Assembly (NCBI RefSeq): GCF_030272615.1 | Contig: NC_081407.1 | Location: 97,633,897 to 97,697,896, forward strand | Direction of reading: 5' to 3' | Source: Cryptomeria japonica | Lineage: Eukaryota; Streptophyta; Pinopsida; Cupressales; Cupressaceae | Length of the DNA stretch: 64,000 nt | Shown here: positions 44,401-56,877 of the stretch, piece after piece | How the letters are laid out: the number at the start of each line of letters is the position of its first letter | Position numbering within the stretch: the stretch's first letter is position 1 | Notes under the pieces: generated by a model | Seen by the model: only the letters and a program-made list of their open reading frames with translations | What the model was told of the DNA's origin: nothing | The model's database searches: none | Translations under genes and position numbers: made by a program

Positions 44401-46090
44401 ACATCATCATGGGTTTCAGTGGTGGAGCATGTTTCCAGGTTGACTGAGCATAAGTATAGGACAATAGCGTCTTTATTTTGAAAGGTTGGTATATCGATGT
44501 GTTCAGGTTGTTCCCAGTTTATAATCTCAGGATGTATGAGAGGTAGGGGATTGTTTGGTGGGTCTAGGTCTACCCTTGTAAGAGTCATGATGGAGACGTT
44601 GTCATACTTTTCATTGGATGTATCAAAGTCTATGATGATATCAAGGTCTTCGATGGCACTCTCTTCGATGTTGCATGTTTCGTATTGACGCTGCTTGTTC
44701 TCACTAGCCTCATAGATATGCAGTGGTCCAAATTCAAATGATCTAAACCTTGAACCTTGTCCATCATAGGGTATGGCTGTATATGTGTGGATTGTATCTT
44801 CCTCAATGTCTTCAGGGATATCAAAGAAAGTATCCCATTCATATTCATTTGAGTATGTCTCAGAATAACTTTATAAGGCTACACTACTATATGTGACAAG
44901 AATATTGTATGGCGAGAAGAGTTCGCTGATAATTGATACAAGTTTTGTCACTTGTGTTGATTCAGGTTATGTGCTTGCTTGTAATTTTTGGATTTGTTCA
45001 TAAATAGTCTCCTCCTTTTGAATGGAAAGTTCTTCTTATTGTGGTTCATATTCATCTTCTCTTTTTTTTCTTTTTTCTAATTGTTCTTTTTGTTACTGAT
45101 TCTATACTGGCTTGATCAGGTGTTGTGATTTCTTGCACATGATGTATCTATTTATAGGAAGCTTTCTCACTTTGAATAGCGAGTTCCTCTTGTTGTTTCT
45201 CATATTCTTGATCTTTTTGTTCTTTGTTTGTCTTTTCAGTTGCTTGATGTATCAATTCTTGCCATGATTCCTCTTTATGTGTTACATTTCTTTTTCATTG
45301 GGGATTTTGATGATGATCTCATTTTTGTACAGGTTGAATATGCTAGCCATACCCAAGTCCAGATTTATCTTTGGTAACTTGTGAATGGGGTTGAATTGGT
45401 TTTGTGATGCCTTCTTGACACTTGCCAATAGGTCCTTTTCCTTTGTATCCCATTCTTTGTATGATTTTGAATCCATTACCATATTGTTGTGTGGGGATGT
45501 CAACTTCGAGAGAAGATGCTCTTGTTTCTTCCTCATCTTTGTATAGCTAGTTGAGGATATCCTTGTCTTTTGATTCTTTTGTGAGTGTGCCTACTTGGAT
45601 AAATTTGCCATCAAAATTTTTGATGGGTTGTGTTGCTTTGTGCCTTGATGTTGAAGGTTGTCCCCGAGACCTTGGCGATATGGGTAATTGTGATAGATAT
45701 AGGGATTTAAAATAATACTCCCCCATGCCTTGGTATTTTATCTTCATCTTCTTTTCAAAGTCTATGGACAAAGACTTGATTTTTTCCTGAGTACTGGATG
45801 ATGAGGAAGCTTAGGCTTCCCGATTATGTGGTAGTAGAACATTTTGAGCTTCCCTCGTGGTGTTGCAATACTAAAAGGGGTCGGTGTCCGTTGATATTGA
45901 AATCTCCTATCCATTGTAAGGGAACTTGAGACATTGATGATATGTAGAAGGTACCGCTTGCATTTCATGGATCCAAGGATGAACCAAGAGTATGCTATAT
46001 GTCAAGTCTATGTCTAAGACTTGGAAAATTGTGTCCTTCTATATTTGTCCTACCTGAATGGGTAGCACTACTATTTCTTCTGACGAGCTT
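44401..46090 (-). pseudogene. Protease-RT linker of element D
   Basis: Broken minus-strand pieces: PLPLIHPEIINWEQPEHID (44588-44361), charged helical segments, KGPIGKCQEGI-like text near 45430, and YYFKSLYLSQLPISPRSRGQ plus FIQVGTLTKESKDKDI near 45720-45560. These pair with element A 9296-11050. The function is unknown in both. Confidence 0.75.
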
Positions 46091-46122
46091 TCTTCATCGT
46101 CATAGGCTTTGATAGCGATTTT

Positions 46123-46640
46123 CTATTTGGGATCAATAGCTTTCTCTGAGAAGTCCAATGCACAGATAAGTTTTAAGGTACATATATTTAGGCCGGCTCC
46201 TCCATCTATTAGCACATGTTGTACCTGGTGTTTGTGGATGAGAACTTTGATGTGGAGTGGGGTGTTGTGTGGATGACTCAAAGAGACGTCATCATGCTCT
46301 GAAAAAGATAGGTTATGAGGGACTATCATATGTTCCACCATGGCTTGGAATCGATTGATGTCCAATTTGTTTGGAACTGTAGTATCTGCAAGAGCTTGTT
46401 CCAAAATGTCCTTATGTGTTGGTGAGATTTTGAGCAACTCTAATATAGATATTTGGGCAGGTGTCTTTTGCAATTGGTCTACCAAGTTGTATTGAGTCTT
46501 AGGAAGAGTTGTTGCTTTAAATGTGCTCCCCTTCAAGACATTTGTTTGTGTCCTTGTTGTCACATTCACCGACACATGTTCTTGTTTATCCTTTATTTTT
46601 ATGACATTCACTCGATTGTCATATGTTGATATGTGATTAA
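46123..46640 (-). pseudogene. Aspartic protease of element D
   Basis: Minus strand 162-codon open stretch: YNLVDQLQKTPAQISILELL, then LSHPHNTPLHIKVLIHKHQV and HVLIDGGAGLNICTL. D-G-G replaces D-S/T-G as in element A. Upstream the frame meets solo LTR G. It is homologous to A 11309-11900. Confidence 0.88.
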
Positions 46641-46670
46641 TGACATTGTCATAGATGTGGTTTATGCACG

Positions 46671-47634
46671 TGAACCAAGGGAAAAATAGAGAGGAGGAAA
46701 ATGGTTAGTTTGAATCAAAATATGCATAAAATATCAAACAAATGCAACAAACACCATTATAAATCATAGTTGTCTCTTGTTCCTTGGATTGAGCTTGATG
46801 AAGTGGAAGATGCGCCCTTTTGATGCTCCACTTGATTTTCTCCTTACTTGATGTGGATGTGGATTGCTCTCCTTTTCTCAACAAGATTGGGTTATTGATT
46901 GGATATGGATTTGAGTTTGGGATTATGATGGATTTTGATAGATTATATTGAAGGATTATGAGGACATGATAAGGATATGATAGAAGAGAATAAAAGAGAA
47001 AATCAGCAACATGAGAATGCTATAGAGGAAGTGGATCCCTTTGTGAGGAAATGATCCTCCAATTTATAGATTGGATGAGGCCAATGAAGAGCCAAGATTG
47101 ATCTGGTTATGGAAGGTTGAGATTGATTTGAAATGGTGGGCATGGATCAAGGATGCCTTGGGAAAATAAACAAGAATATAAAATTCCTTGGGGGAAGGGG
47201 AGAGGAATTTAAAAATTCCAAAATAAAGGATGCATGGAGGGATTCAAAGAAATTTGAATTTTTTTGAGAGGCTCAATGTTGATGTGACATGAGCGGGGAG
47301 TATAAATAGTGAAATAATGATGAGTGGGATTAAGAGAGTTTCTAGAAGAATTAATTAGGCTAAGTAGAAATTAGGAAAAATGATTTGTAGGAATCACATG
47401 ACTAGGTTAATTAATTAAAATTAATTAGCTGAGTGGGTTTAGAGGAAATAATTATTGGAGGGACTTTAGAAAAATAGGGGAATAATTGATTTATTTGATA
47501 GATTAATTATTGGACAATAGTGTCAGGATTAATTAAATTGGATTTAATTAACACTGAGATGAATAAGGATAGCACAATCAACTGATTATGTTGACAAGAT
47601 TAAATTAATTAAATATAAATTTTAGGTGTCTACA
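46671..47634 (-). mobile_element. Solo-type LTR G inside element D
   Basis: The D polyprotein frame is interrupted between TTKEPV (about 47640) and IYDNVINHISTYD (about 46655). The intervening ~0.96 kb is non-coding. It ends TTTTAGGTGTCTACA, almost identical to the end of the D LTR (TTTTAGGTGTCTATA), and has a minus-strand TATA box at 47062-47068. No internal region or second LTR is present. The right flank is ACGGG; the left is GCACGTG, so the TSD (ACGGG/ACGTG) is imperfect and the left boundary uncertain by a few bases. Confidence 0.75.
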
Positions 47635-47639
47635 ACGGG

Positions 47640-49620
47640 CTCCTTTGTTGTTGTTGCTCCTCCCTTGTCATAATTAGGAAGGGGATCTTTGAATGCCTTG
47701 TGGTCACCATTGGTCTTATGACCATCAACCGTTATATCACCCTTGTCTATCATGTCTTGAACTAGGTTTTTCAACCTCAGGCAATCATTTGTGTGATGCC
47801 CCTTGTTTTGATGATAATCACAATAGTGTGAGTCATTCCACCATGGTGGTTTGGCTTGGGGTTCAAAATTGCCTATGTTGGGCAATGTGATGAGTTTGTT
47901 TTCTAAGAGCTCTCAAAATATGAATTTTAGGGTTTGTCCCAATGGTGTAAACGTTCTTCGATATTGGGGAGGTGGAAAGTTGGTGTTACTCCCTTGATTG
48001 TTGTTGTTCCCTTGGTTATTGTTATTTCCTCGATTATTGTTGTTTCCTTGATAGGTAGTGTGTTGATATTTGTTAGTGCCTTGATTAATATTCCTTTGAT
48101 TGTTGTTGGGCGGTGTACTACCTGATAAATTTAGCACTGGTTGATTGGATTTTACGTTTTTGGCATCAAACACACCATCATTAACAACATTCTTGTTCCT
48201 AGTCCAAAACTTGGACTTGTCCGAGTTGTTGTTGTATTAATTGTTATAGGTGTTGTTGTTTGATGAACTAGCACCTTCCGTAGATAATTTCAAGGTTCCC
48301 TTTTTGATTGAGGCTTCTTCTACTGAATGCCATTCTCGATTAACTTTTGAAAACTAGGTAGACATTGTATTTTGAGTTGATAACTCATTTCATCATTCAA
48401 ATTGTCTATAAAATTTCAATTATCTCCTTTTCAAGCACATCACGTGGATACCTTGAGACCATGCGCCTCCATCTTTATAAGAACACCATGAAAGTTTCAT
48501 AGTTATTTTGTTTTGTATTCCATATGTCAAGCATGGTGACCTTGTGCTAGATATTATAAGGGTATTGTGAAATGAATTTGTTCACTAACTCATCAAATGA
48601 CCTGATAGGAGGTGTGAGTTTTGAAAGACACTCCACTGTTTGTCCTCCCAAACTTCTTGGGAATAGCCTCATCATGTAAGTGTCATTATGGGCAAACTCT
48701 AAGCTTATAGTGCAAAATTCCCTAACGTGATCTCGGGGATCACCCTTACCATTGTATTTGTCATACTTTGGTATATTCAAATTTGGTAGAAAGGGCACCA
48801 TGTGTAATATTATATCAAAAGGATAAGGACAAATGTCCTCCAAGAGTACCTTGTCGTGGACCCTTTTTGCATATCCTGCATCTGTCATTGGAGTGCTTGG
48901 AGTTGTTGTGTGATGTTGGATAAGGGGAAATTTTCATCGTTGAACCTTTGATGATTGGCATCCCCTTGTTCACTAATGTTGTCTTGATTATGGGTATCAT
49001 CTTGGTCACTGGTGTTGTCTCCTCCTAGGTGTTCTTGATTATGAGTATTGAATGTGTAGGTCCTTGCCCTTGTTCTTGGGATTCTTTCACTGGTATTCCT
49101 TGAATTATCCATGTCAAAATCCTCGAGAATCTTGACTCCTTTACTATTTAGCATGAGGAGGTATTTTTGTTTGTCTGATTCTATAAGCCTTTCCATGAGT
49201 TTTTGGAAGGTGGCACTTTGTTGGCATTGTTGGATGAGATCCTTGGTGATCTCATCTTCCCCCATATGCACGTATTCATAAAAAGGATGGGACTCCCTAC
49301 GACTCATGCTTGATTTTGGTTGTGGGTCTCTTCTCTTTTCTTTTTTGAGATCGAGTGAAAATGGGCATTGATATGCTTCTCAATAAGTGAGTTCTTCTTC
49401 TCTTAGTGGGGTTGATATTTCTTCCTCTCTTATTGGAGTTGGCGGTTCTGGTCGAGCTTCATTGTAAGTGATGCAAATGTTTGGAAAGAATGTAGGATTG
49501 ATTTTTCTTCCTTTGTTGAGACGTTGGTTGAATGCTGACTTCTGAGTATAAGCCCTACTTCTTAAAGGTTCTTTGTCAAATTCGTTGGTTTTTCCTTGAA
49601 TATATAATCTCATGTGACCT
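47640..49620 (-). pseudogene. Gag of element D
   Basis: Minus-strand pieces in order: a basic N-terminus (MRLYIQGKTNEFDKEP), an acidic HNQ-rich segment (about 49000), ICPYPFDIILHMVPFLPN, YDKYNGKGDPRDHVREFC, SKLTPPIRSFDELVNKF, an Asn/Gly/Gln-rich low-complexity run (48050-47960) and a knuckle CDYHQNKGHHTNDC near 47815. Multiple stops and frame changes. Order and motifs match element A gag. Confidence 0.88.
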
Positions 49621-51548
49621 AAGAAGATATGATGTGATACAAAGAGTTGATGGTTAATTTAGAGAAACTTCCTCCTCTTGATAACCTCCCTAGGACTAGG
49701 TTATCTCTTCTTCAACTTAGCCTTTTGATGCAGACTTCTTCTTCTCAAAATACGGGGAGTTGTCATAAAAATGATCAAAATGTTGATGTTGTTGGTGGAT
49801 AGGGATACTTCATTTAGATATTCAAGCTTACTAGTCCTAATAGAGGGTTTGTTTGATATGCCCCTATGACAAAGTACGTCAAATGATATGGATAAAGTTT
49901 CCCGATATGGAAACCAAATTTGACAAACTTGATTACCTAGCTAGGTATTGTTTGTTGAGATAGTTTGGATGATAAGTTCTGATAACTTGGTTTGATACTC
50001 CTCTAATCTTGTTGGATGAAAGTCTTGCCTAAAGATATTTGAAAAGTTGATAACCACCTCAAAAGGTGCTTTGTTGGATTTGAAAATCTCCCCCACTTAT
50101 GATTTTTCTTTGTTTGAAATGATTTTTGAGTTGATTGATTGATATTTTTGCAAGATATTTTAACATTTGTGACAATAATACATAGCACATGTGAAGACAA
50201 TGGTCATCCTAATGCTAAACATTTAGTTTATGTTCTTTGAGGATGTGTTCAAATCCCTGATGTTTTCATTGGTTTAGATATAAATAAGATGCACCAAGTA
50301 GACTCTTTATTCAAGGGTTATTGACAATACTATAGCCCACAACTCGATACTCCTTCAGCTCAAATAGCCGTGTCACCCCCTAGGGGGTGCTTGTTGTTTT
50401 TCCTTTTTCCAGAAATTAACCCAAAGAGGATTGCTCCTCCATTGAGTAGTTATCTTGGGAGATGTATGGTGAGTTATCTTGGGGGCGGATTCTTCCCCAC
50501 CCTTGCACTAAGATATTGCCAATGTATGGCAACTGACTTGGCTCAAGGTTTCTACTTCTATGGTTCGTAGTAAAGGTTCCATTCGGCATGACAAATAATA
50601 AACTCAATTAAGAGACTTCCCAACCTTTAGAACAAAGGCTTTTCACATCACAAGGATACTAGGGGAAGGCTATCAAATAGACATTGTCATTGGAGGGGAT
50701 TTTCATCAACCTCCACATTTGATTATAGTGGGTTGGTAAAATTGGCTTTAGCCATTGCCCACTTGGGTCGTTCTCTTCTCACTAGCCCCCTCAAGGCATT
50801 CGGGAAGGCAGGCCCTCTAAACGTTTTAAATGCTTGAAAGTAAATAAAGCATGAAAAGAGTAGGTTTGGATTTTTGGTTACCCAATTAAGGGGAGAGCAT
50901 ATACCTACCACTCAAGACAAAGCACACAAAGTTAATTTTACCCTTTCAAAGCATTTATTTTCTAAGTCCTAATTGGAGATGTTGCTCAAGTCACACATGG
51001 TGTTCTTTTAGTCCCACATAGAAAATGATTTTCTAAATTACAAATTGGAAATCTTGGTCTTCAAAATGAAAATTGTTGCAATAAAGTAAATCATTTTTCA
51101 AAAGGGACAAGTTGATTGTTCTTTTTAACTTGCAAATAAAGATTGATTGTGAATTCTAACTTTGCAAGAAAATGAAAGATTGTTGTTCCTTTTAGAGCCC
51201 AAATTGAGGTGTTTTTGCTCCTAACTTGCAATAAAATGAAGGTTTGATTTGTGATTCTTTTAAACCTTTGTACGTGATGTTCTTTTTAGAACCCTAAAGA
51301 CAAATTTGATTTATTTTAGAGCACCAAAAGCGAAATTGTGAGGTTCTTTTTACCAAAAAGGAAATATGAATTCTTTTTAACCAACTTAAAATAAAGCTAG
51401 AAAGAAATAAAAAATCCTAATTTAACTCCGTCAACCTGCAAGGATTTGTTAGAAACCTGCAAGAAAAGAAGTTAGCAAAGCATAAAATCTCCTTGTGGTC
51501 TTAGACAAGCCTAAATTCCAAGTTTGGGTTATAATTCTTGCCTCCGTT
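49621..51548 (-). other. Element D leader
   Basis: Non-coding region between gag and PBS. It contains the block conserved with element A at about 50770-51010 (GGGAAGGCAGGCCCTCTAAA, AATTAAGGGGAGAGCATATA). The remainder is diverged. Short frames are not shared with A. Confidence 0.7.
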
Positions 51549-51816
51549 ACAAATGTGCTACAATAGAGAACGAATGCGTTGAAAGATTTCACATATGTGC
51601 CATAAGAGAGGACAAATGCGCTACAGAGTACTTCATATGTGCTAAAACAGACTACGTATGTGCTAAATAAGTTTATCAGATAAAAAGCTAGAAAAGACAA
51701 AAATATCCACATGAAACAAATGTGCTAAAAGATTGTTTATATGCACCGTAACAGAGCGCAGATGCGCTACTTCATACCACGTATGCGATGCAACAGTCAA
51801 TGTATGCACTAAAAGA
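51549..51816 (-). repeat. Motif array in the element D leader
   Basis: Imperfect copies such as AAATGTGCTA, AAATGCGCTAC, CATATGTGCTAAA and TATGCGATGC every 20-35 bp. Same family and orientation as 15415-15730 of element A, and the same distance from the PBS. Confidence 0.75.
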
Positions 51817-51878
51817 TTCTGTCAAATTCTAGGCCAAACCTACACAAAATGGTTAATATTTTGAAAAATTTAGTGGTT

Positions 51879-51898
51879 GAGCCCCACGATGGGCTCCA
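51879..51898 (-). other. Element D primer binding site
   Basis: The minus strand reads TGGAGCCCATCGTGGGGCTC four bases inside the LTR. It is close to the tRNA-Lys-type PBS of element A, with three differences from it. Confidence 0.8.
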
Positions 51899-51902
51899 AA
51901 AA

Positions 51903-53514
51903 TGTGTGCTGGAAAGTGTGGAATCTGCAAGAGAGAATCAAACAACATCAAACAGACACATGAAACCTTATGTTAGAATTAGAAATAAAAATAGAAACTA
52001 AACTAAGTTAGCTTCACAATCAAGAACCCCAAGCACATCTCATGTTCCTCTATCTCCAAGGATCTTAAAGATTCAAGGTGTCTCTCACTTGGAAGAGCAC
52101 TATATGTCAACCTAAAGAACGAGATTGAAGGATATGCCAAGATCAAAATGAATGCAACTAAGATCTTAGCTAGATGATCAAAATATATGAAAAGATGAAA
52201 TGCAAGATGGAATGAAAGATATGAGACTAAAATTGGTTCCAAATTGAAAGCTTAGGTATGATAATTAAACTAACATGGAGATTGCTATGAAATTGATATA
52301 CAATGGCTATGAATTAAGCTAGCATGAAAATGGTATTAGCATGATACCACCAACATGATGAAAGCTAAAATAACATGCAACTAAGATTATCTAAGTGCTA
52401 GAAGATGACAAATTGAGCTCCTTGATAACCTGCAAAATGACTATAAGTTTGATGCACAAGATGATGGATCCCCTAAGAATATAGGAAGAGGCTTTATTTA
52501 TAGGAAAAATGGAGAAATGGATGGTGGAGATTGAGCAATCTCAACAAGGGATAGGATGGAAAGTTATCAATCCATGAGAGGAATTCAATCCAATCCCAAG
52601 TTGACAAATGTCACCTTGAGATGGCTTGAGAGGATGCTAAGTAAGCATTAGGGATAACCTCAAGGGATGAGATCATTGGATAATGCTATTTTCAAAGGGA
52701 GTATGCTATTGTCCAAGAGGTAAACTCTTGTGCAAAGTTGAAGGATGGCCAAAGGGACAACCATCATGGGCTAGGGTGATGTCTTTGTAAGAGGCATTAA
52801 ATGCCTTTGAAGACTTTGGAGGTTAACTTGCTGGAAGGTAGATAACCTTCAAGGCTTTTGTAAGAGCCTTACAAGTTTGGAAGACTCAACAAGTAAACTC
52901 GTTGAAGAAGGTAAAGTCTTCAACACTTTTTGAAGACTTTCCCCAAATTTGGAGAAGTGACTCCCCCAAATTTAGGGATGTGACATGATTAGAGGAATTA
53001 GGCTAGTTAAAGAGGGATTAGAGGGGTTCTAGAAGAATATTAGCATGCTAATGGAAAATGTAGGAGAATGCAAGTGGGGGGACTATTTACAAATAAATAA
53101 TGATTTATTTAAATGCAAAGGATTTTAATCAAATGCAAATTCAATTAAAAGGGAAAGAGGGGGGTTTTAATTAAATAAATAAGATTTATTCAATTAAATG
53201 GCAAAAGGGTACTTAATCAAACCTTAGTTTAATTAATAGGTTAGGCTAGAAGAAAATGATCTTAATCAAATCTTTATTTTGATTAATGGGATGATTGGAA
53301 GAATAGGGATATTAATTAAACCTTAGTCTAATTAATAGGTGAATAAATGATGATTAAATGAATAAAATTCATTTAATTAGTCTTTATTTTGATTAATGGG
53401 ATGATTGGAATAATAGGGATATTAATTAAACCTTAGTCTAGTTAATAGGCGAATAAATGATGATTAAATGAATAAAATTCATTTAATTAGTTGTGAAAGT
53501 TTTAGGTGTCTATA
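51903..53514 (-). repeat. Element D 5' LTR
   Basis: It begins TGTGTGCTGG at 51903 beside the PBS and ends TTTTAGGTGTCTATA at 53514 by analogy with LTR G; the expected final CA is TA here. A minus-strand TATA box (TATAAAT) is at 52496-52502. A 110-bp near-identical tandem duplication covers 53271-53380 and 53381-53490. The 3' LTR is not in the window, so the outer limit is inferred. Confidence 0.75.
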
Positions 53515-53898
53515 GATGTAATACAATATGATCAAATGGATTATTATTACATATGAGACCCCTTGGTTATATAGCCAAGGTGAGAACATAGGAGTGCATA
53601 AGAATTGAAAAGTGTCACGATCTTATGAGATTATACAAAAGTGAAAAGCTACAATCCCACCTAAAGTGGAAAAGTGATAACATGATCACACCACTAAAGG
53701 TGGGTCACCCACCAAAGGTGTAAAAGTGTAACCATGAAAGGTGGAAATGATAATTTAGTAACATGATAAGTCCACCTAAAGTGGAAATAATCCAACTACT
53801 CGTATGTGATTCCCTAAGTAAGCTTGAGTAAAGTGTAATTAGAACCTAGGTGAGAAATAACCAAGGCAAAATATTTTAATTACACCAACACCTTTAAC
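53515..53898 (-). repeat. Possible truncated LTR of another element
   Basis: On the minus strand it starts TGTTGGTGTAATTAAAATAT at 53898, has CTATATAA near 53577-53584 and is cut at 53515 by element D. CCACCTAAAGTGGAAA-like words recur (about 53659 and 53783). The layout suggests U3 plus TATA of an LTR that D inserted into. There is no coding partner nearby. Confidence 0.4.
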
Positions 53899-55580
53899 CG
53901 AGTTTTAGGAAATAACATAACCCAGTAAATAGCTAAAGCTTTCAATAATACACACATCAAGTGTATGAGCCAAAGGACAACCTTCATAGGTTGACCTGAA
54001 AATCTACAAGAATTATATTATTTACCATTAACTATAATGAAAGTAGTGACAACAAAACAAATGACTAAGCACACAAAGTGAGGTTCAAATCCTAAAACTT
54101 AAATCCCGATAACGATAGAGGTTTGGTCAATGTGATCATGGGATTTGGAAAAGTTAATTTTGAGAATTATAAGTTGCTCTTGAGAATCTTTAACCCATTC
54201 ATTCCTTGCCAAATATCAGTAATGTTGTTAAGAATATATCTACATTTAATAAAGCCAATTTATTTGGGATGAACTGGTTGGAGAAGAAGATGGTGCAACT
54301 TCAAGGCAATAATTTTAGTGATGATAGTTTAAGATGCATGCAGTAGGGTGAATCATCTCCAATTACAATTTCATCCAAACTACCAAATTTAAGTATGAAT
54401 TTAGTATTACCTTTATTTCTAAATATAGACACCCTAAAATCAACATCTACTACATAGCTAACTAAACAAATATGTAGTTTTAAATTATTTCTCAAAATTC
54501 ATCACCTTTTCTAATTTCTCATAATTAGTTAGATATTTATTATTTAAATAATTATTATTCATCCCCATAATTAATTAAATTCATTTCTGTAATTAATTAT
54601 ATTTAATGCTTCCTCTTTCTTCCGAAGGTTCATCAATTAAATTAACTTAACTATAGCCCCACTCATTAATTCTTCTTGTTATCAATAAAGCCTGCACCCT
54701 TACTAAAGCTATGAACTTCATCAACCTATTGATACATGGGAACACTTCAAGGTTGTGGGTTACCTAAAAATGAAGTGGATCTCCAGAGTAAGTTGGTTCT
54801 TTTCTAAGTACTTCACCTAAATTAACACTTCTTGCAAAGGAAAGAGTAAGAAAGAGGCCATGAAAAATGAAAGCTAATCCTAAGGTGATGCACCAAAATG
54901 ACAATTTTGAAATTACATGAACAAATAACACATAGTAAAACCAGTAATAAAAAGCTCTCCTACACAACCCAATAGCTCATAATCTTTGCATAAAAAATTC
55001 ATAAGAAGGCTGGATAATCACATTCCTACGAGGAAAAATCTTTTTTTTTTTCACAATCTAAGACTGATAATTACTGAACACAGCTTATAACCTGCAAATA
55101 ATTATATTCCTGCATAAAGGTACCAACATGAAATACAACTCCAAGGACAAAGAATGCCACAAGAACTTGTACTAACACTAAGGACCCACAATAATAAAAG
55201 AATATGGGAAGGTATGAACTGCTTATTACTGCAAAAAGGTGTTACAATCTGTCAAAATTTGAAAAACCGAGTTACAAAGTTTTCACTTCATGCAGAAAGA
55301 ACTCTGAAAATTATAGGTTGCTAGAAGTCAACAAGTAAGAACTCCTCCAATAATGAAGACTTGGAGATATATATGCTTTGCAAAACAGTCAATGGAAATC
55401 AGATTCCACCTCCTCTTGGTTGAGTAGTCTCAAAAACCCACTTTTTAGGGCCTAAAACAAGTCTAAAAGGGGATCTGCTTGAGAAAAAAGTCAAGCCACC
55501 CTATCCCCTACCATAAAAGCTCTTAATTGCACAATAAATAGCCCTTAAATATCTCTGAACAGGCCCACAACTCCTGATAA
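53899..55580. other. Unassigned AT-rich spacer
   Basis: No open frame beyond chance, no recognisable element ends. I see nothing I can name here. Confidence 0.6.
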
Positions 55581-55661
55581 ATGCAAAAAATATCTCTTGA
55601 CTTACTAATAAATATGAATAAGAAAAATATCTTATAAAGTGATTTATAATTTATCACTTTA
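55581..55661. repeat. AT-rich repeat flank and 5' TSD of the LINE
   Basis: The stretch AATAAATATGAATAAGAAAAA then AAAGTGATTTATAATTTATCACTTTA resembles the units right of the LINE. The last 12 bases, TTTATCACTTTA at 55650-55661, recur at 62222-62233 as the target site duplication. The flank itself holds an inverted repeat (AAAGTGAT / ATCACTTT). Confidence 0.75.
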
Positions 55662-55671
55662 TAATTCGAGG

Positions 55672-56877
55672 ATGGAGAGGAGGGAAGGAGAAAAGGCTCT
55701 GCAAAATTAGTTACATGCCAATGGAGGAGAGAACACTAGGAGGAGCAGCATATCTCAGGAGGCAAATCAGGAGAGATGCGAAGAGGAAGCCTTTGAAATC
55801 GATCCTACCAGTGAAGCGGAGGAGGAGAGAGGGCTCTGGTCGGAGCATGCACTGATCGATAGAGTGGTTGGTCCGAGGAAGACCAGAGACACCATTAGAG
55901 AATGGACATCCAAATAGTGGGGCCTGAGATTGATAGTGAAATTCATCCCTAGGAGCTTTTTCATTGTGGTTTTTGAAGATGGGAGGGAGAGAAATAAGTT
56001 TTTATGTAAGAATAATTGGTTCATCGAGGAACACCCTTTGTATTTATAGCCCTGGTTCCCAAACTTTAATCCATTACCGTTGGCAGTATATGATAGACCG
56101 TTATGGATTAGAATGTATAATCTACCAATGGAGTATTGGGGTGAAAATTGTTTGGAAAAAATTGGCCGGTCACTGGGAACTCTGTTGGAAATTGACGAGG
56201 AACTTATTGAAAAAGATAGTTATGTCTATGCTCGATTGAAGATAGCGGTGGTCAAGGAGATCCCTCCCCAAATTTCTCTAATCTCTTCGGCTGGAGTATG
56301 GTTGCAACAGGTTGAAATCGAGAAAGATATCATCCCATGCCCGAGATGCGGTAGCAAATTGCACTTAGAGGGGGAGTGCAGAATGTATGTTAGAAAGGCT
56401 AGAAGAAATAATTTACCCAAACAGACTAAGAAGCATCGATGGGTAGAAAAAACTGTTAAACTTCCTTTAATGATTTCAGAAAAATCTCAGAAGGTCCCGG
56501 TGGAAGAGAAGGTGGCCCCAACAGAAAAAGATTCTTCTAAAACGAACCTTATGGAGAACAAGGGACATCTAATATTGGAAACTGCTGATCATATCCCGGT
56601 TATTAAAGAAGATAACCAGTTACCCCTGACATCTTACTCTGAATTTGAAGAAGATCTAAACCCAGAAGACGTGGATATAGAAGATGGTTTGGAAAACCTG
56701 GATCCTAGATGCATAAGTCAATCTGCAAACATTATGCTGGGCAGAGCAAAAGGAAGTAGGGGTAGAAGAAGCCATAAACAAGTCAAAGAGGAGAGGGCTC
56801 TTGAGAAAGGGATCATCAGTGTTATTGACTTCATGAAGAAATCCAAGGGAGGGGATCTCTCCCTTGGAGAAAGATGA
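55672..56877 (+). pseudogene. LINE ORF1: DUF4283-like plus CCHC zinc finger
   Basis: The frame starts at ATG 55672 and runs 401 codons with stops at 55708, 55915 and 56047. Acidic N-terminus, then LRLIVKFIPRSFFIVVFEDG and KNNWFIEEHPLYL (DUF4283-like nucleic-acid-binding fold). RPLWIRMYNLPMEYWGENCL follows. A CCHC-type finger CPRCGSKLHLEGEC is near 56337, and a charged tail ends LSLGER. Plant LINE ORF1 proteins of this type bind the element RNA. The 3' end overlaps ORF2 by ATGA (56874-56877). Confidence 0.88.

Larger units (their letters stand above)
19041..53514 (-). mobile_element. Element D: Tat-like gypsy element, multiply interrupted
   Basis: This minus-strand element is read right to left: 5' LTR 51903-53514, PBS 51879-51898, leader, gag 49620-47640, protease 46640-46123, linker, RT 44400-43411, RNase H domains 35527-34312, integrase 22334-21116, and a 3' non-coding region to 19041. 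Insertions F, C and G split it, and copia joins it at 19040/19041, so the 3' LTR is probably beyond the left edge. Continuity is shown by the frame resuming across C (VDP at 43411, then AKVQEIMEM at 35520) and across F (YTYLKDNM near 34310, then LPLDLSQNQ near 22330). It is old: stops and frame changes occur throughout. Confidence 0.88.

Noticed and set aside
47913-48173. Asn/Gly/Gln repeat considered as a separate prion-like protein
   Set aside because: It is the low-complexity segment of D gag between the Gag domain and the knuckle; A has a similar Asn-rich run at the same place.
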